Part shown: in pieces, positions 1-8,094 of the stretch
Position numbering within the stretch: the stretch's first letter is position 1
How the letters are laid out: every line of letters starts with the position of its first letter
From: Fibrobacter sp. UBA4373
GTDB lineage: Bacteria > Fibrobacterota > Fibrobacteria > Fibrobacterales > Fibrobacteraceae
DNA length: 53,421 nt
Assembly (NCBI GenBank): GCA_002390045.1
Contig: DGSB01000077.1
Location: forward strand, 1-53,421
Direction of reading: 5' to 3'
Translations under genes and position numbers: made by a program
Notes under the pieces: model-generated
What the model saw: the letters and a program-made list of their open reading frames with translations, nothing else
Told to the model about the DNA's origin: nothing
Databases searched by the model: none

Positions 1-159
1 CCGAATTCTTCGAGTTCCGGCACAGGCTCGGGCGACAACCCGAATTCTTCGAGTTCCGGCACAGGCTCGGGCGACAATCCGAATTCTTCGAGTTCCGGCA
101 CAGGCTCGGGCGACAATCCGAATTCTTCAAGCTCCGGCTCGGGTTCCGGTAATGACGAT
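1..159 (+). repeat. 39-bp tandem repeat encoding a Ser/Gly/Asn linker
   Basis: Three near-identical 39-base units lie at 1-39, 40-78 and 79-117; the first ends aac and the others aat. A degenerate fourth unit runs from 118 to about 159. Because 39 is a multiple of three, each unit adds 13 residues to the open frame: Pro-Asn, four Ser, then a Gly/Thr/Ser/Asp/Asn stretch. The array continues past the left edge, so its copy number is unknown. Ser-rich linkers of this kind are common in secreted Fibrobacter proteins. Confidence 0.95.
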
Positions 160-2616
160 GTCCCGGGAAATTCTAGCTCGAGCGTTTCTGGCGGTGGCGA
201 CGATTGGGTTCCGCCTTGGGTCAACGATTCGACAATTTATGCGGGTCTTGAAGACGAAGACGCGGAAACGGAAAACGGTTCCGACGTGTATCCGACAAAT
301 GATAAGAGTGACAAGGGCGATACCTTGGTGACAGGAGGCTCGAAGCTGATTCCGGTCTCTTCGGATTCTTCGTCTGGATTGAATACGGTTGTCATTAACG
401 GCAATACCTATGTGACAGATTCTACGGCTTCCTCGACTCCGCTTCCGACATTCGAATCGGATCCTACGTCAGAGGGCCGTGAAGCGGTCAATGTGGGCGA
501 TGTTATCCAGATCACATTGGATGCGGATAAAATCAAGGATTACTTCGGCGATGCGGATTCCATCTATGTTTCCGGTTCCGCAGGACTTGTGTTTGTCGAT
601 CCGACTCATCCGAGCGATCCTTCGGCAAATATTGCGGTTCCGGTCAGCGGTTCGGATATTTCGATCTGGGTGACCGCGGATACCGTTGTCTCGGTCGGCA
701 GCATTTACTTTACTGATAAAGACGGTCACCTGATTATCTTTGATGGAATCAACTTCTATGATGCGATTCCGAAGGCAGAAACGGGATATATTCAGGATGC
801 GGATGACGACGGTTATCTGGATTCCCTCGAAGTGATTCTTGCGGATTCCATCCCGAGCGAAATTTCGGTCACGGGACTTGCGATTGTGGTGAATGGAGAT
901 ACGCTAGACGTGACAAGCGCCATTACGGTGTCTGGGTCGAGAATTTATGCAAGCGCCGATGGCCTTTTGCTTGAAACGGATAAATTCCCGGAAGATGCCC
1001 GTGTTATCGTGACTTATACGAGTGAATCGGGAACGAATTATCGCCGCGATGCGGGCCTCTTGCAACTCGGTTCTCATGTGATCAAGCAGGCTTATGCAAT
1101 CCGGAATAAATCGGGTAAGGACTCGCTCTTTATCGAATTCAATATTGACGTTATCCCGGCGGATTTGAACAATCCGGAAATGATTGTCTGGTTGAATGGT
1201 CTTGGCTTTGATCTTGACCAGGTGAGCATTTACCTGCCGACAAAGAACATGATCATTCTTGTGGGGGATTCTCTTGGACTTAACGGCAGCACGGACTATG
1301 TGACGCTCGCTCCGGCGGCGACTTTCCACAATCTGTCGTTTATCGCGACGACGGAATATGAACGTCAGGTTCCTGTAGCGGTTACCGATCGTTATCCGTC
1401 CGCGACGACAGTCCAGTATTATGATACAGACGGCGACGGTGCTCTGGATTCGATATCGGTGCAGTTCTCTTCGAAGGTGACTCGTGAAGAATTGCAAAAT
1501 TATTACTTCTCCTTCCCGTGGTATAGCTCTCGCGGACTTTTGATCGAACTTCAGGCGCAGCCGAGAGATTTGATTTTGAGCTCGGACGGAATGAGCGTTG
1601 GCTGGGTCGTGAAGAGCAACGTGAATGTGGCTTCGAACTTGACGAGCATCAGCTCCGAAATTCCGGCGGCAACGCTTTACACGTACTACGATATCTTTGG
1701 AAATTCGTTTGTCACCTCTCAGACGATTTCGATCGAAGATAAGATGGCTCCGGTTATCTCTTCGGCGACTCTCCACTACGGAGAAGAATCGAAGCGTGAT
1801 ACTCTGACGGTCACATTCTCGGAAGAAGTGGATTACGCTTCGCTTTCGGGCAAGGACTTCTTCGCCTACATTCATGGCAAGGATACAATCGATTTGAATC
1901 CGGTTCAGATCATCTGGTCTTCGGATGGAAAGAGCGTTCGTCTGGTTCTGCGCGAATCGACGGATGGCATTGTCCCGGGTGACTCCTTGATGATTGTGGC
2001 GGGTAAAAAGTCCAAGATCTCGGATATTTACGGTAACGAGTCCGTAGAAAATGCGTCCCCGGTGGTTATCGGAGGCTTGCTGGGCAAGATCGTCGAATCG
2101 GTCAACATGGGCTTCTTCGATCCGGAAAAATACGTCGAAAATACGCTGAACTCGGTTTCGATTTCTTACGTTTCGAACCAGACTCGGACTTCGGATCTGC
2201 GTGACGAAGGAACGCTGGGCCATTTGATTTCGTTAGGGGAACGCTTTGTGCCGCAGCTAGTGGATGGGGCAAAGCTCGATGCGGACGGAAACTATGACTC
2301 TTCCGTTCTCGATAGTATCGATCCGGCGGACGTGTTTGTGAACTTCAGTGTCAGCTACTTCGATAATATTGGGCAGTATGTCACCGATACGACGTTCAAT
2401 ATCCCGTGCAATAGCGCAGCGTTTGGATCGGATCGGAACTGCTTGACGACGGACAAGAAGGTGTTTGTCAACTGGAATTATAAGGACCATACCGGTCGTT
2501 TGGTCGGTGCTGGCGTCTATATTGTCCAGTTCAAACTGGTTGTCCGCTACAAGCAGAAGAAGATTCAGGAAGAAATGCGCGACAAGTGGGGCGTTCGTCG
2601 TAAAAAGAAAAAATGA
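1..2616 (+). CDS. Large repeat-linker surface protein, C-terminal part (5' end outside window)
   Basis: The frame is open from base 1, so the N-terminus and export signal lie upstream; the GTG at 286 is an internal Val codon and not a start. After the Ser/Gly linker come about 780 residues of beta-rich sequence. Two Asp-rich segments (DADDDGYLDS and DTDGDGALDS) resemble calcium-binding loops of the thrombospondin type 3 or dockerin kind. Near the end, the stretch around DHTGRLVGAGVYIVQF resembles FlgD-like Ig domains found at the C-terminus of secreted FCB-group proteins. The protein ends in a strongly basic tail (RRKKKK), reminiscent of basic terminal domains of Fibrobacter secreted proteins. 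I infer a cell-surface or secreted adhesin-like or scaffold protein. No catalytic motif was recognised. Confidence 0.8.
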   Translation, partial: PNSSSSGTGSGDNPNSSSSGTGSGDNPNSSSSGTGSGDNPNSSSSGSGSGNDDVPGNSSSSVSGGGDDWVPPWVNDSTIYAGLEDEDAETENGSDVYPTNDKSDKGDTLVTGGSKLIPVSSDSSSGLNTVVINGNTYVTDSTASSTPLPTFESDPTSEGREAVNVGDVIQITLDADKIKDYFGDADSIYVSGSAGLVFVDPTHPSDPSANIAVPVSGSDISIWVTADTVVSVGSIYFTDKDGHLIIFDGINFYDAIPKAETGYIQDADDDGYLDSLEVILADSIPSEISVTGLAIVVNGDTLDVTSAITVSGSRIYASADGLLLETDKFPEDARVIVTYTSESGTNYRRDAGLLQLGSHVIKQAYAIRNKSGKDSLFIEFNIDVIPADLNNPEMIVWLNGLGFDLDQVSIYLPTKNMIILVGDSLGLNGSTDYVTLAPAATFHNLSFIATTEYERQVPVAVTDRYPSATTVQYYDTDGDGALDSISVQFSSKVTREELQNYYFSFPWYSSRGLLIELQAQPRDLILSSDGMSVGWVVKSNVNVASNLTSISSEIPAATLYTYYDIFGNSFVTSQTISIEDKMAPVISSATLHYGEESKRDTLTVTFSEEVDYASLSGKDFFAYIHGKDTIDLNPVQIIWSSDGKSVRLVLRESTDGIVPGDSLMIVAGKKSKISDIYGNESVENASPVVIGGLLGKIVESVNMGFFDPEKYVENTLNSVSISYVSNQTRTSDLRDEGTLGHLISLGERFVPQLVDGAKLDADGNYDSSVLDSIDPADVFVNFSVSYFDNIGQYVTDTTFNIPCNSAAFGSDRNCLTTDKKVFVNWNYKDHTGRLVGAGVYIVQFKLVVRYKQKKIQEEMRDKWGVRRKKKK

Positions 2617-2632
2617 GGATAATTCTCTTTCC

Positions 2633-2638
2633 TATATT
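2633..2638 (+). promoter_or_regulatory. TATATT -10-like box immediately before the GGGP synthase start
   Basis: TATATT ends six bases before the ATG at 2645, and no Shine-Dalgarno sequence lies between the upstream stop codon and this ATG. The tRNA promoter at 12138-12166 uses the same hexamer as its -10. If the box is active, transcription would start at or next to the ATG and give a leaderless mRNA. No consensus -35 is visible 17 bases upstream. Confidence 0.4.
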
Positions 2639-2644
2639 TTTCGT

Positions 2645-3403
2645 ATGCTTCAAATAGGAAAAACGGAATCTGCTCTGAATGCGGCTATCGAAAAACGCGG
2701 CGCTTTGTTCGCCGTGTTGCTCGATCCTGATACCTCTGATGATACGGCTCTCTTGAAAGCGGGCTCCCTTGCGGCGGAAAACGGCGCAGACCTGCTTCTG
2801 GTGGGCGGCTCTTTTATGGGAAACTTCAAGCTGCCGGCACAGGTGGCAGCCCTCAAGAAGGAAGTTCCTCTTCCGGTCATTCTTTTTCCGGGTGGAGCGT
2901 CTCAAGTGGTTCCCGGCTTTGACGCAATTCTTTTCACGACTCTCGTTTCGGGCCGAAACCCGAACTATTTGATCGATGAACAGGTCCGCGGTGGCGTTCT
3001 TGTGCGGTCCCTTGGAATGGAAGCGATTCCGACTGCGTACGAACTGATCAATAGCGGGAAGTCGACTGCTGTCGAATATATCAGCAACACGTCTCCGATC
3101 CCGGCCAATAAGCCAAAGCTTTCTATGGTGCACTCGATCGCGGCCGAACTCATGGGCATGCGCTATGTGTATTTAGAAGCGGGCTCTGGCGCCGAAACGC
3201 CTGTCCCTGTGGAACATATCGCCTATACGCGAAAAGCGACCCAGATGACCATTATTACGGGCGGTGGCATTCGGGAACCGGAAACGGCTCATGCACGCGT
3301 TGCCGTTGGTGCGCAAATCATTGTGACGGGCACGCTTTGGGAAAAAGTGAAGGACCCTGTTCTGCTTCAGGAATTCGCGGCTTCAATCCACGTAAAAGGT
3401 TAA
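2645..3403 (+). CDS. Geranylgeranylglyceryl phosphate synthase family protein (GGGPS/PcrB-like, group II)
   Basis: The product is a 252-residue TIM-barrel protein, the usual length for the family. GGGPS joins a polyprenyl diphosphate to sn-glycerol-1-phosphate, the first committed step of archaeal-type ether lipids; group II members also occur in Bacteroidota and relatives. Visible hallmarks are the N-terminal FAVLLDPD strand, LLVGGSFMG, FPGGASQV, the YLEAGSGAETPV segment typical of group II, and the phosphate-binding ITGGGIRE followed by GAQIIVTGT. I chose the ATG at 2645, because upstream extension would enter the preceding gene and has no similarity. There is no Shine-Dalgarno sequence, but a TATATT box lies six bases upstream. 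The substrate chain length cannot be read from sequence. Confidence 0.88.
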   Translation: MLQIGKTESALNAAIEKRGALFAVLLDPDTSDDTALLKAGSLAAENGADLLLVGGSFMGNFKLPAQVAALKKEVPLPVILFPGGASQVVPGFDAILFTTLVSGRNPNYLIDEQVRGGVLVRSLGMEAIPTAYELINSGKSTAVEYISNTSPIPANKPKLSMVHSIAAELMGMRYVYLEAGSGAETPVPVEHIAYTRKATQMTIITGGGIREPETAHARVAVGAQIIVTGTLWEKVKDPVLLQEFAASIHVKG

Positions 3404-3430
3404 CATTTTTTCTCTTATTTGAGTATTTTT

Positions 3431-3464
3431 TCTCCGAAGGTATTTCCTCTTCGGAGATTTTTTT
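3431..3464 (+). terminator. Intrinsic terminator whose 3' arm carries the next gene's Shine-Dalgarno sequence
   Basis: A perfect 9-bp stem (3431-3439 with 3449-3457), a loop of nine bases and seven T residues (3458-3464) form a standard rho-independent terminator after the GGGP synthase gene. The next start codon, ATG at 3465, follows the T tract directly. The GGAG within the 3' arm sits at Shine-Dalgarno distance from that ATG, so terminator and ribosome binding site share the same bases. Confidence 0.8.
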
Positions 3465-3701
3465 ATGGATAAGAAAATTGTTTTGACGTATGCGCTCCGT
3501 GTGCTCGGCGTTCTGCTCGTTCTTGTGTACTTTTTCGGCCATCCGATGCTCAATCGCATTTTCCCAGGGTTCCCGATTTCTTCGCTCAATTACTTCTTTT
3601 ACGCCGGGCTTCTTTGCTATTTGATCGGAGCCGTTCTCTATTACGTGTTCAATCGCAAAACGCTGAAAAAAATTGCGAAGGACGATGAGGACGAACTATG
3701 A
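3465..3701 (+). CDS. Small two-helix membrane protein, function unknown
   Basis: The product has 78 residues with two hydrophobic segments (about 9-24 and 42-61) and a charged C-terminal tail rich in Lys, Asp and Glu. I do not recognise a named family. Its stop overlaps the start of the ABC ATPase by four bases (ATGA), which implies translational coupling and suggests a role with that transporter. The ribosome binding site (GGAG) lies inside the 3' arm of the terminator hairpin just upstream, so both transcription read-through and translation could depend on that hairpin being open. Confidence 0.7.
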   Translation: MDKKIVLTYALRVLGVLLVLVYFFGHPMLNRIFPGFPISSLNYFFYAGLLCYLIGAVLYYVFNRKTLKKIAKDDEDEL

Positions 3702-4612
3702 TTCAAGTGGAGAACCTCCAAAAAACGTATCACTCTGGATTTTTGATGCGCCCTAAAAAAGCGCTTTCCGATGTATCGTTCCATGTGCCGAAAGGCGTGA
3801 TTTATGGATTCATCGGTCCGAATGGTGCAGGTAAATCGACGACGATAAAACTCTTGACCGGCCTTCTTCGGAAGGATTCGGGAAAAATTTTGGTAGCCGG
3901 GTTTGAACCGTCGAATGTGGAAAGCCGCAAGCACTTGGGTTATTCTCCGGAGCAACCTTATTTTTACGATTATCTGACCGGTCGCGAATTGATGCGCTTC
4001 TATGGGCGCTTGAACGGCTTGGACGGAAAAGTCCTTGAAGAGCGCATTACGTGGGCTTTGTCGCTTTTGAATGCAAATAAAGATTGGATCGATCGCAGGT
4101 TGCGCACCTATTCGAAGGGAATGATGCAGCGTGTCGGGATAGCCCAGTCGATTCTTTCGAAACCGGAACTTTTAATTTTGGACGAACCGATGAGCGGACT
4201 GGACCCGGTGGGTCGTAAGGATGTGCGCGAAGCGATTCTTTCCTTGAATCAGGAAGGCGTCACGGTTTTCTATTCCAGTCATCTTCTTTCGGATGTGGAA
4301 ACGATCAGTCACCGCGTCGCCATGATCGTGGGCGGTAAAATCGTCCGCGAGGGAACTGTCGACGATATTACGTCGAACTCTTCTGCCGAATATCACGTGC
4401 ATGTGGCTTCCGATATCCCGGTTGCCGATTTGCCTCCAAATGTTAAACCGCAGGGAACGACTCCGCGGGAATGGGTCTGCAAAAATGCAGAAGCTCGTGA
4501 CCGTTTTCTCGATTTTTGTCTCAAGTCCGGGCTTCCGGTGGAACGTATTGAACATCAGCGTCCAAGCCTTGAAGACGTTTTGACGGAGGAGATTGCTCGT
4601 GCAGAACATTAA
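3698..4612 (+). CDS. ABC transporter ATP-binding protein (exporter, ABC-2 type)
   Basis: The 304-residue nucleotide-binding subunit has Walker A GPNGAGKST at residues 40-48, signature YSKGMMQRV, Walker B LLILDEPMSGLDP and an H-loop in the SSHLLSDVE segment. About 80 residues follow the ATPase core, as in CcmA/NatA-type exporters with a separate ABC-2 permease. The next gene is that permease and overlaps this one by 14 bases. The substrate is unknown. Such pairs commonly move lipids, polysaccharide or drugs, or take part in protein maturation, and the packed context with envelope genes fits an envelope role. Confidence 0.92.
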   Translation: MIQVENLQKTYHSGFLMRPKKALSDVSFHVPKGVIYGFIGPNGAGKSTTIKLLTGLLRKDSGKILVAGFEPSNVESRKHLGYSPEQPYFYDYLTGRELMRFYGRLNGLDGKVLEERITWALSLLNANKDWIDRRLRTYSKGMMQRVGIAQSILSKPELLILDEPMSGLDPVGRKDVREAILSLNQEGVTVFYSSHLLSDVETISHRVAMIVGGKIVREGTVDDITSNSSAEYHVHVASDIPVADLPPNVKPQGTTPREWVCKNAEARDRFLDFCLKSGLPVERIEHQRPSLEDVLTEEIARAEH

Positions 4613-5402
4613 AAATATTGGAATTATTGCCTTAAACACCTTCCGCGAATCCGTGCGGAATAAGGTGCTCTATAACATTGTATTCTTGGCGATCGCGCTT
4701 GCCTTCTTTAGCATTTTGCTCGGAGAATGGTCGGTGTTTGACCGCGCCCACGTGATCAAATCGACGACGCTCAGCATCATGTCGATTTCGGGTCTTTTGA
4801 TTTCGGTTTTTGTCGGCATCAGCCTTGTTCAAAAAGAAATCCAAGGCCGTACCGTTTTGACGCTTCTCTCCAAGCCGATTAGTCGAGCTGTCTTTATCGT
4901 GGGGAAGTATCTGGGACTTGTGGGCGTCATTGCGGTGCATTTGGCACTTTTGACCTGTGTCTATTATGGAATTCTCGCTTTGACGGGCTCTCATCCGACT
5001 GCATCTCTTTTGCTTGCGGTCTATTTGATCTTTTGTGAAATGGCGATCGTTGTGGCAGTGGCACTTTTGTTTTCCACATTTTCAAGCCCGGTCCTTTCGG
5101 CGTTGTTCACCATCGGTGTTTATATTGCCGGCCGTCTTTCGAATGAACTCATGGAACAGGTGTCCTTTGTGCGCCGTATGGGTGAAGTCAATGGAAATCA
5201 GGGCGTTCTGCTAGAAAAAGTGGCGAGCCTCGTCCATGCTGTATTCCCGGGACTTTATCGCTTTGATATTTCTTCCTATGTGGTTCATGGAATCGCCCTT
5301 CCAGAACATTATGTCTTCTGGAATAGTTTGTACGCATTGGGGTATATCGGAGTGTTTCTCGCGATTGCGAGCTGGTGGTTTAGCCGTAGGGATTTCGTAT
5401 GA
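4599..5402 (+). CDS. ABC-2 type transporter permease
   Basis: The 267-residue integral membrane protein has about six hydrophobic helices. Its N-terminal segment (NTFRESVRNKVLYNI) and the QKEIQGRTVLTLLSKPISR loop are typical of NosY/ABC-2 permeases. I prefer the GTG at 4599, because GGAGGA ends eight bases before it; the TTG at 4593 would lie too close to that site. The gene overlaps the ATPase gene by 14 bases and its stop overlaps the next start (ATGA). With the ATPase at 3698-4612 it should form a complete exporter. Confidence 0.88.
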   Translation: MQNIKNIGIIALNTFRESVRNKVLYNIVFLAIALAFFSILLGEWSVFDRAHVIKSTTLSIMSISGLLISVFVGISLVQKEIQGRTVLTLLSKPISRAVFIVGKYLGLVGVIAVHLALLTCVYYGILALTGSHPTASLLLAVYLIFCEMAIVVAVALLFSTFSSPVLSALFTIGVYIAGRLSNELMEQVSFVRRMGEVNGNQGVLLEKVASLVHAVFPGLYRFDISSYVVHGIALPEHYVFWNSLYALGYIGVFLAIASWWFSRRDFV

Positions 5403-7057
5403 TGACAAAAAACCAAATCATGGCAAAGGTTCTGTTTTCGAACAATTTGGTCTCGGAAAAGCAGATCCAGGAATATTGGGGCAAAATAGACGCTTCGCAT
5501 GATCTTGGCGAGCTTTTGCTTTCGGCCGGAATTCTCGATCAGCAGACCTATACTGCGGTATCGCAGTATGTGAACGATCTCGAAGTCAAATTGAGAGCCG
5601 CGGAAGAAGTCAAAAAAGCTCCGAAGCCTGCGCCTGCGGGTAGAGAACCTTCTGTGGAAAAAACGTCTTCTTTTGAACGCCCTAAGGCTGCGGCTCCGAA
5701 GACCGCTCCTGCTCCGGTTCCTCAAAAGGCTCCTGTTGCAGAAGCTCCGAAAGCGGTTGTGAAAGAAGAAAAGCCTCTTGCGATCGAAGGCAATAATCCG
5801 TATGGAAGCTCGAGTACAACGAGCGTTCAGATCGAAAAAGTGGAAGGCTTGGAACAGACAAGCATTGCAACGGCAACCATTGCCCCGACCGAAGAAGAAT
5901 CCGCTGATTCAGAAAAGTCCGAAGAAGATGCGCTCCCGGATCGTTTTGAAATCGAATCGGGTGAAGGGACCATTGCGGTTCCAAGTCAGCTTACCTCCGA
6001 AAATTCTTTGGCAGAAATTCTTGCGTTTGCCCGCAAGTACAACGCGACGGATGTGTATCTTTCGGAAACGGCTCCGATCGCGATGCGGATCTGTGGAACT
6101 CTCGATTATGTGAATGATAAACCGTTTGAAGCGTCGCAACTTTCCAAACTGCTTTCTGAAGCAAAACAGGGATTTGCCGATGGCTATGAACCGGTTGTCG
6201 GCGTGGATTTTAGCAAGTCGTTTGCTCTCGCTGGTGCAGGTCGTAACCGTTTGACGGTAACTTGGAATGAAACGGCTCCGACGCTTGCGATTCGGGTGAT
6301 TTCTGCAGAATCCATCCCGCTAGATAAGCTTTACTTGCCGCCATTCTGTGCGGATTTCTTGAATTTACCGCATGGGCTTGTGCTGATTGCCGGCCCTTCG
6401 GGAAGCGGGCGTTCGACGACGCTTGGGGCTTTTGGAGAAGTCCTTTCCAAGAACCGCTATGTGCTCATGGAATCCATTGAAAAACCGATTGAACGTTTGC
6501 TCCAAAATGCCAATGGAATGACGGTCCAAAAGGAAGTCGGCTTGCATGTAACTTCGGGTGTTTCCGCTTTGCATGAAGCCGTTCTGGCGGGAGCAGGCGT
6601 CATTTTATTTGACCATTTGGAATCTGTCGAAGAACTTTGGGCCGCCTTGCAGGCGTCTTCTGCGGGGGCGCTCGTATTTGTCGTTGCGACGGGGAATGAT
6701 GTTTATGGACTGCTTTCTCGCTTGTTCAGTGCCGCCGCAGATCGCGAAGCGGAACTCGCCTCCGCTCTTTCCGATGAATTGAAAGGCGTTATTGTGCAGC
6801 ATTTGATTCCGGTCATCGATAATCAGGGACAGGTTCTTGCTGTAGAAGCTTTGAAGGTGACCTCTTCGATTACGAATTTGATCCGTCGGCGTGAATTGAT
6901 TCAGCTTCCGTCTGCGATCGCAGCGGCAAAAAATACAGGTCTCAGCCTGGACGATTCTTTGCAGAACTTAGTGGATTCGGGCTATATCCGCGGGGAAGAA
7001 GCGTGGCAACGTTCTTTGAACCGTCGTCGTTTTGCGGCATACCGTCCTAAAAAATAA
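5399..7057 (+). CDS. PilT/GspE-like protein with degenerate nucleotide site and long Ala/Pro linker
   Basis: The 552-residue protein has three parts. Residues 1-62 resemble the N-terminal domain of GspE/PilB ATPases. Residues 70-190 are a low-complexity Ala/Pro/Lys/Glu linker. Residues about 200-552 align with PilT (LAEILAFARKYNATDVYLSE, GLVLIAGPSGSGRSTTLGAFGE, IEKPIE, LQNLVDSGYIRGEEA). In Walker A the invariant Lys is Arg338 (GPSGSGRST). The acidic Walker B region reads AGAGVILFDHLES instead of the usual DPDVILVGEMRD, and the His box is also lost. I infer weak or no ATP hydrolysis and perhaps a regulatory or structural role. The gene lies four bases into the permease gene and ten bases before a second PilT-like gene. 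No pilin or secretin genes are nearby. Confidence 0.78.
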   Translation: MMTKNQIMAKVLFSNNLVSEKQIQEYWGKIDASHDLGELLLSAGILDQQTYTAVSQYVNDLEVKLRAAEEVKKAPKPAPAGREPSVEKTSSFERPKAAAPKTAPAPVPQKAPVAEAPKAVVKEEKPLAIEGNNPYGSSSTTSVQIEKVEGLEQTSIATATIAPTEEESADSEKSEEDALPDRFEIESGEGTIAVPSQLTSENSLAEILAFARKYNATDVYLSETAPIAMRICGTLDYVNDKPFEASQLSKLLSEAKQGFADGYEPVVGVDFSKSFALAGAGRNRLTVTWNETAPTLAIRVISAESIPLDKLYLPPFCADFLNLPHGLVLIAGPSGSGRSTTLGAFGEVLSKNRYVLMESIEKPIERLLQNANGMTVQKEVGLHVTSGVSALHEAVLAGAGVILFDHLESVEELWAALQASSAGALVFVVATGNDVYGLLSRLFSAAADREAELASALSDELKGVIVQHLIPVIDNQGQVLAVEALKVTSSITNLIRRRELIQLPSAIAAAKNTGLSLDDSLQNLVDSGYIRGEEAWQRSLNRRRFAAYRPKK

Positions 7058-7066
7058 GGGGTGAGC

Positions 7067-8074
7067 ATGGCGAATTCTATCGATCTTTATTTGAATAATG
7101 CATTGCAGCTTGGCGCTTCGGATTTGATTCTTGCGGAAGGGCTTGTGCCGGCGGTTCGTGTGGCGGGACTTGTCCGTACGATTCCGGATGCTTCGAAACT
7201 GGAATTTGGGGACTTGGAAAAATTTTTAGGTCCGCTCGACGGTGAAAACGGAGCTTTTCGCGGCGGTCCTTGGGCCAATATCGAATGGCGTGTCCGTTAT
7301 TCACGTGAAGCGTTTGGTAAAATGGCGATCCTTCATCCGGTTGGAATGGAGGCTCCAAACCTGGCTTCGCTTTCTGTCCCGGATTCTGTCAGGAGTCTTT
7401 TGGGCGTAAGTTCGGGGATAGTCCTGTTTGCGGGTCCCACTTCTTGCGGAAAGACTACGACGGCTTCGGCTTATGTCTCGGAACTTTGTTCGCAAAAAAT
7501 TTTACGGGCGAGTTTTTTAGATCCTCTCCCGGAATTTCGGCTGCAAACCGGACAGAGCCTTGTCAAAAAGAACCGTGCGAAAGTTTCGTTGGCCGATGAA
7601 ATTGCGCAGAACGTCCGTTCCGGAACGGATCTTTTCTGGCTTGGCGATTTACAGACGGAATCCTGCATTCCAATGTTCAAAGCCGCAGAATCGGGTGCGC
7701 TTGTTGTGGCGACGGTCAATGCTGGCAGTGCCAAGGATGTCTTGACCTATCTGCTTGCCGCAGAAACTGCGGAAAATAAAAAGCTTGCTCAAACGCTCCT
7801 GGCGGCAAACTTAAAAGCGATCGTCACGCAAAAGCTCATTCTTTCTGCAGATGGCTCAACCTTAGTCCCTGCATGGGAAGTCCTTTACAACGATACGAAT
7901 ATTGCACCGCTGATCCATTCGGGGGAATATTATAAGGTACCCCAAGCGATGCGTTCCGCTATTTCAGAAGGGGCGCTTCCGCTGGATGACTCGTTGCTCG
8001 CTTTGGTAAAGGAAGGCTTCATTACGAAAGAAATCGCTCGGCTTTACGCGGTTGACGAATCCCATTTTCTGTAA
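7067..8074 (+). CDS. Second PilT-like protein, partly degenerate
   Basis: The 335-residue protein has the PilT layout: an N-terminal sensory-like domain (LQLGASDLILAEG), a Walker A that keeps its Lys (GPTSCGKTTT, Lys near 129), a Walker B-like segment (SGTDLFWLGDLQTE), and the conserved C-terminal part (LPLDDSLLALVKEGFITKEIA). The His box found in active PilT (TLHTSS-like) reads TVNAGS here, so the catalytic His is absent. The ATG at 7067 is preferred over GTG 7061 because AAGGGG is correctly spaced from it. The gene is a neighbour and probable paralogue of the one at 5399-7057; the two may form a hetero-oligomer. The function is inferred only. Confidence 0.75.
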   Translation: MANSIDLYLNNALQLGASDLILAEGLVPAVRVAGLVRTIPDASKLEFGDLEKFLGPLDGENGAFRGGPWANIEWRVRYSREAFGKMAILHPVGMEAPNLASLSVPDSVRSLLGVSSGIVLFAGPTSCGKTTTASAYVSELCSQKILRASFLDPLPEFRLQTGQSLVKKNRAKVSLADEIAQNVRSGTDLFWLGDLQTESCIPMFKAAESGALVVATVNAGSAKDVLTYLLAAETAENKKLAQTLLAANLKAIVTQKLILSADGSTLVPAWEVLYNDTNIAPLIHSGEYYKVPQAMRSAISEGALPLDDSLLALVKEGFITKEIARLYAVDESHFL

Positions 8075-8094
8075 TTCTTAAAGGAGAACGGCTC

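Noticed and set aside
1..159. Direct repeats considered as a CRISPR array
   Set aside because: Units are contiguous without spacers, in frame and part of an open coding sequence.
904..2223. 439-codon reverse-strand frame opposite the surface protein, with similar long shadows at 22541-23737, 29430-30644, 41026-42195 and 42523-43527
   Set aside because: Each is fully covered by a convincing gene on the other strand and is Arg/His/Ile-rich in the manner of antisense translation.
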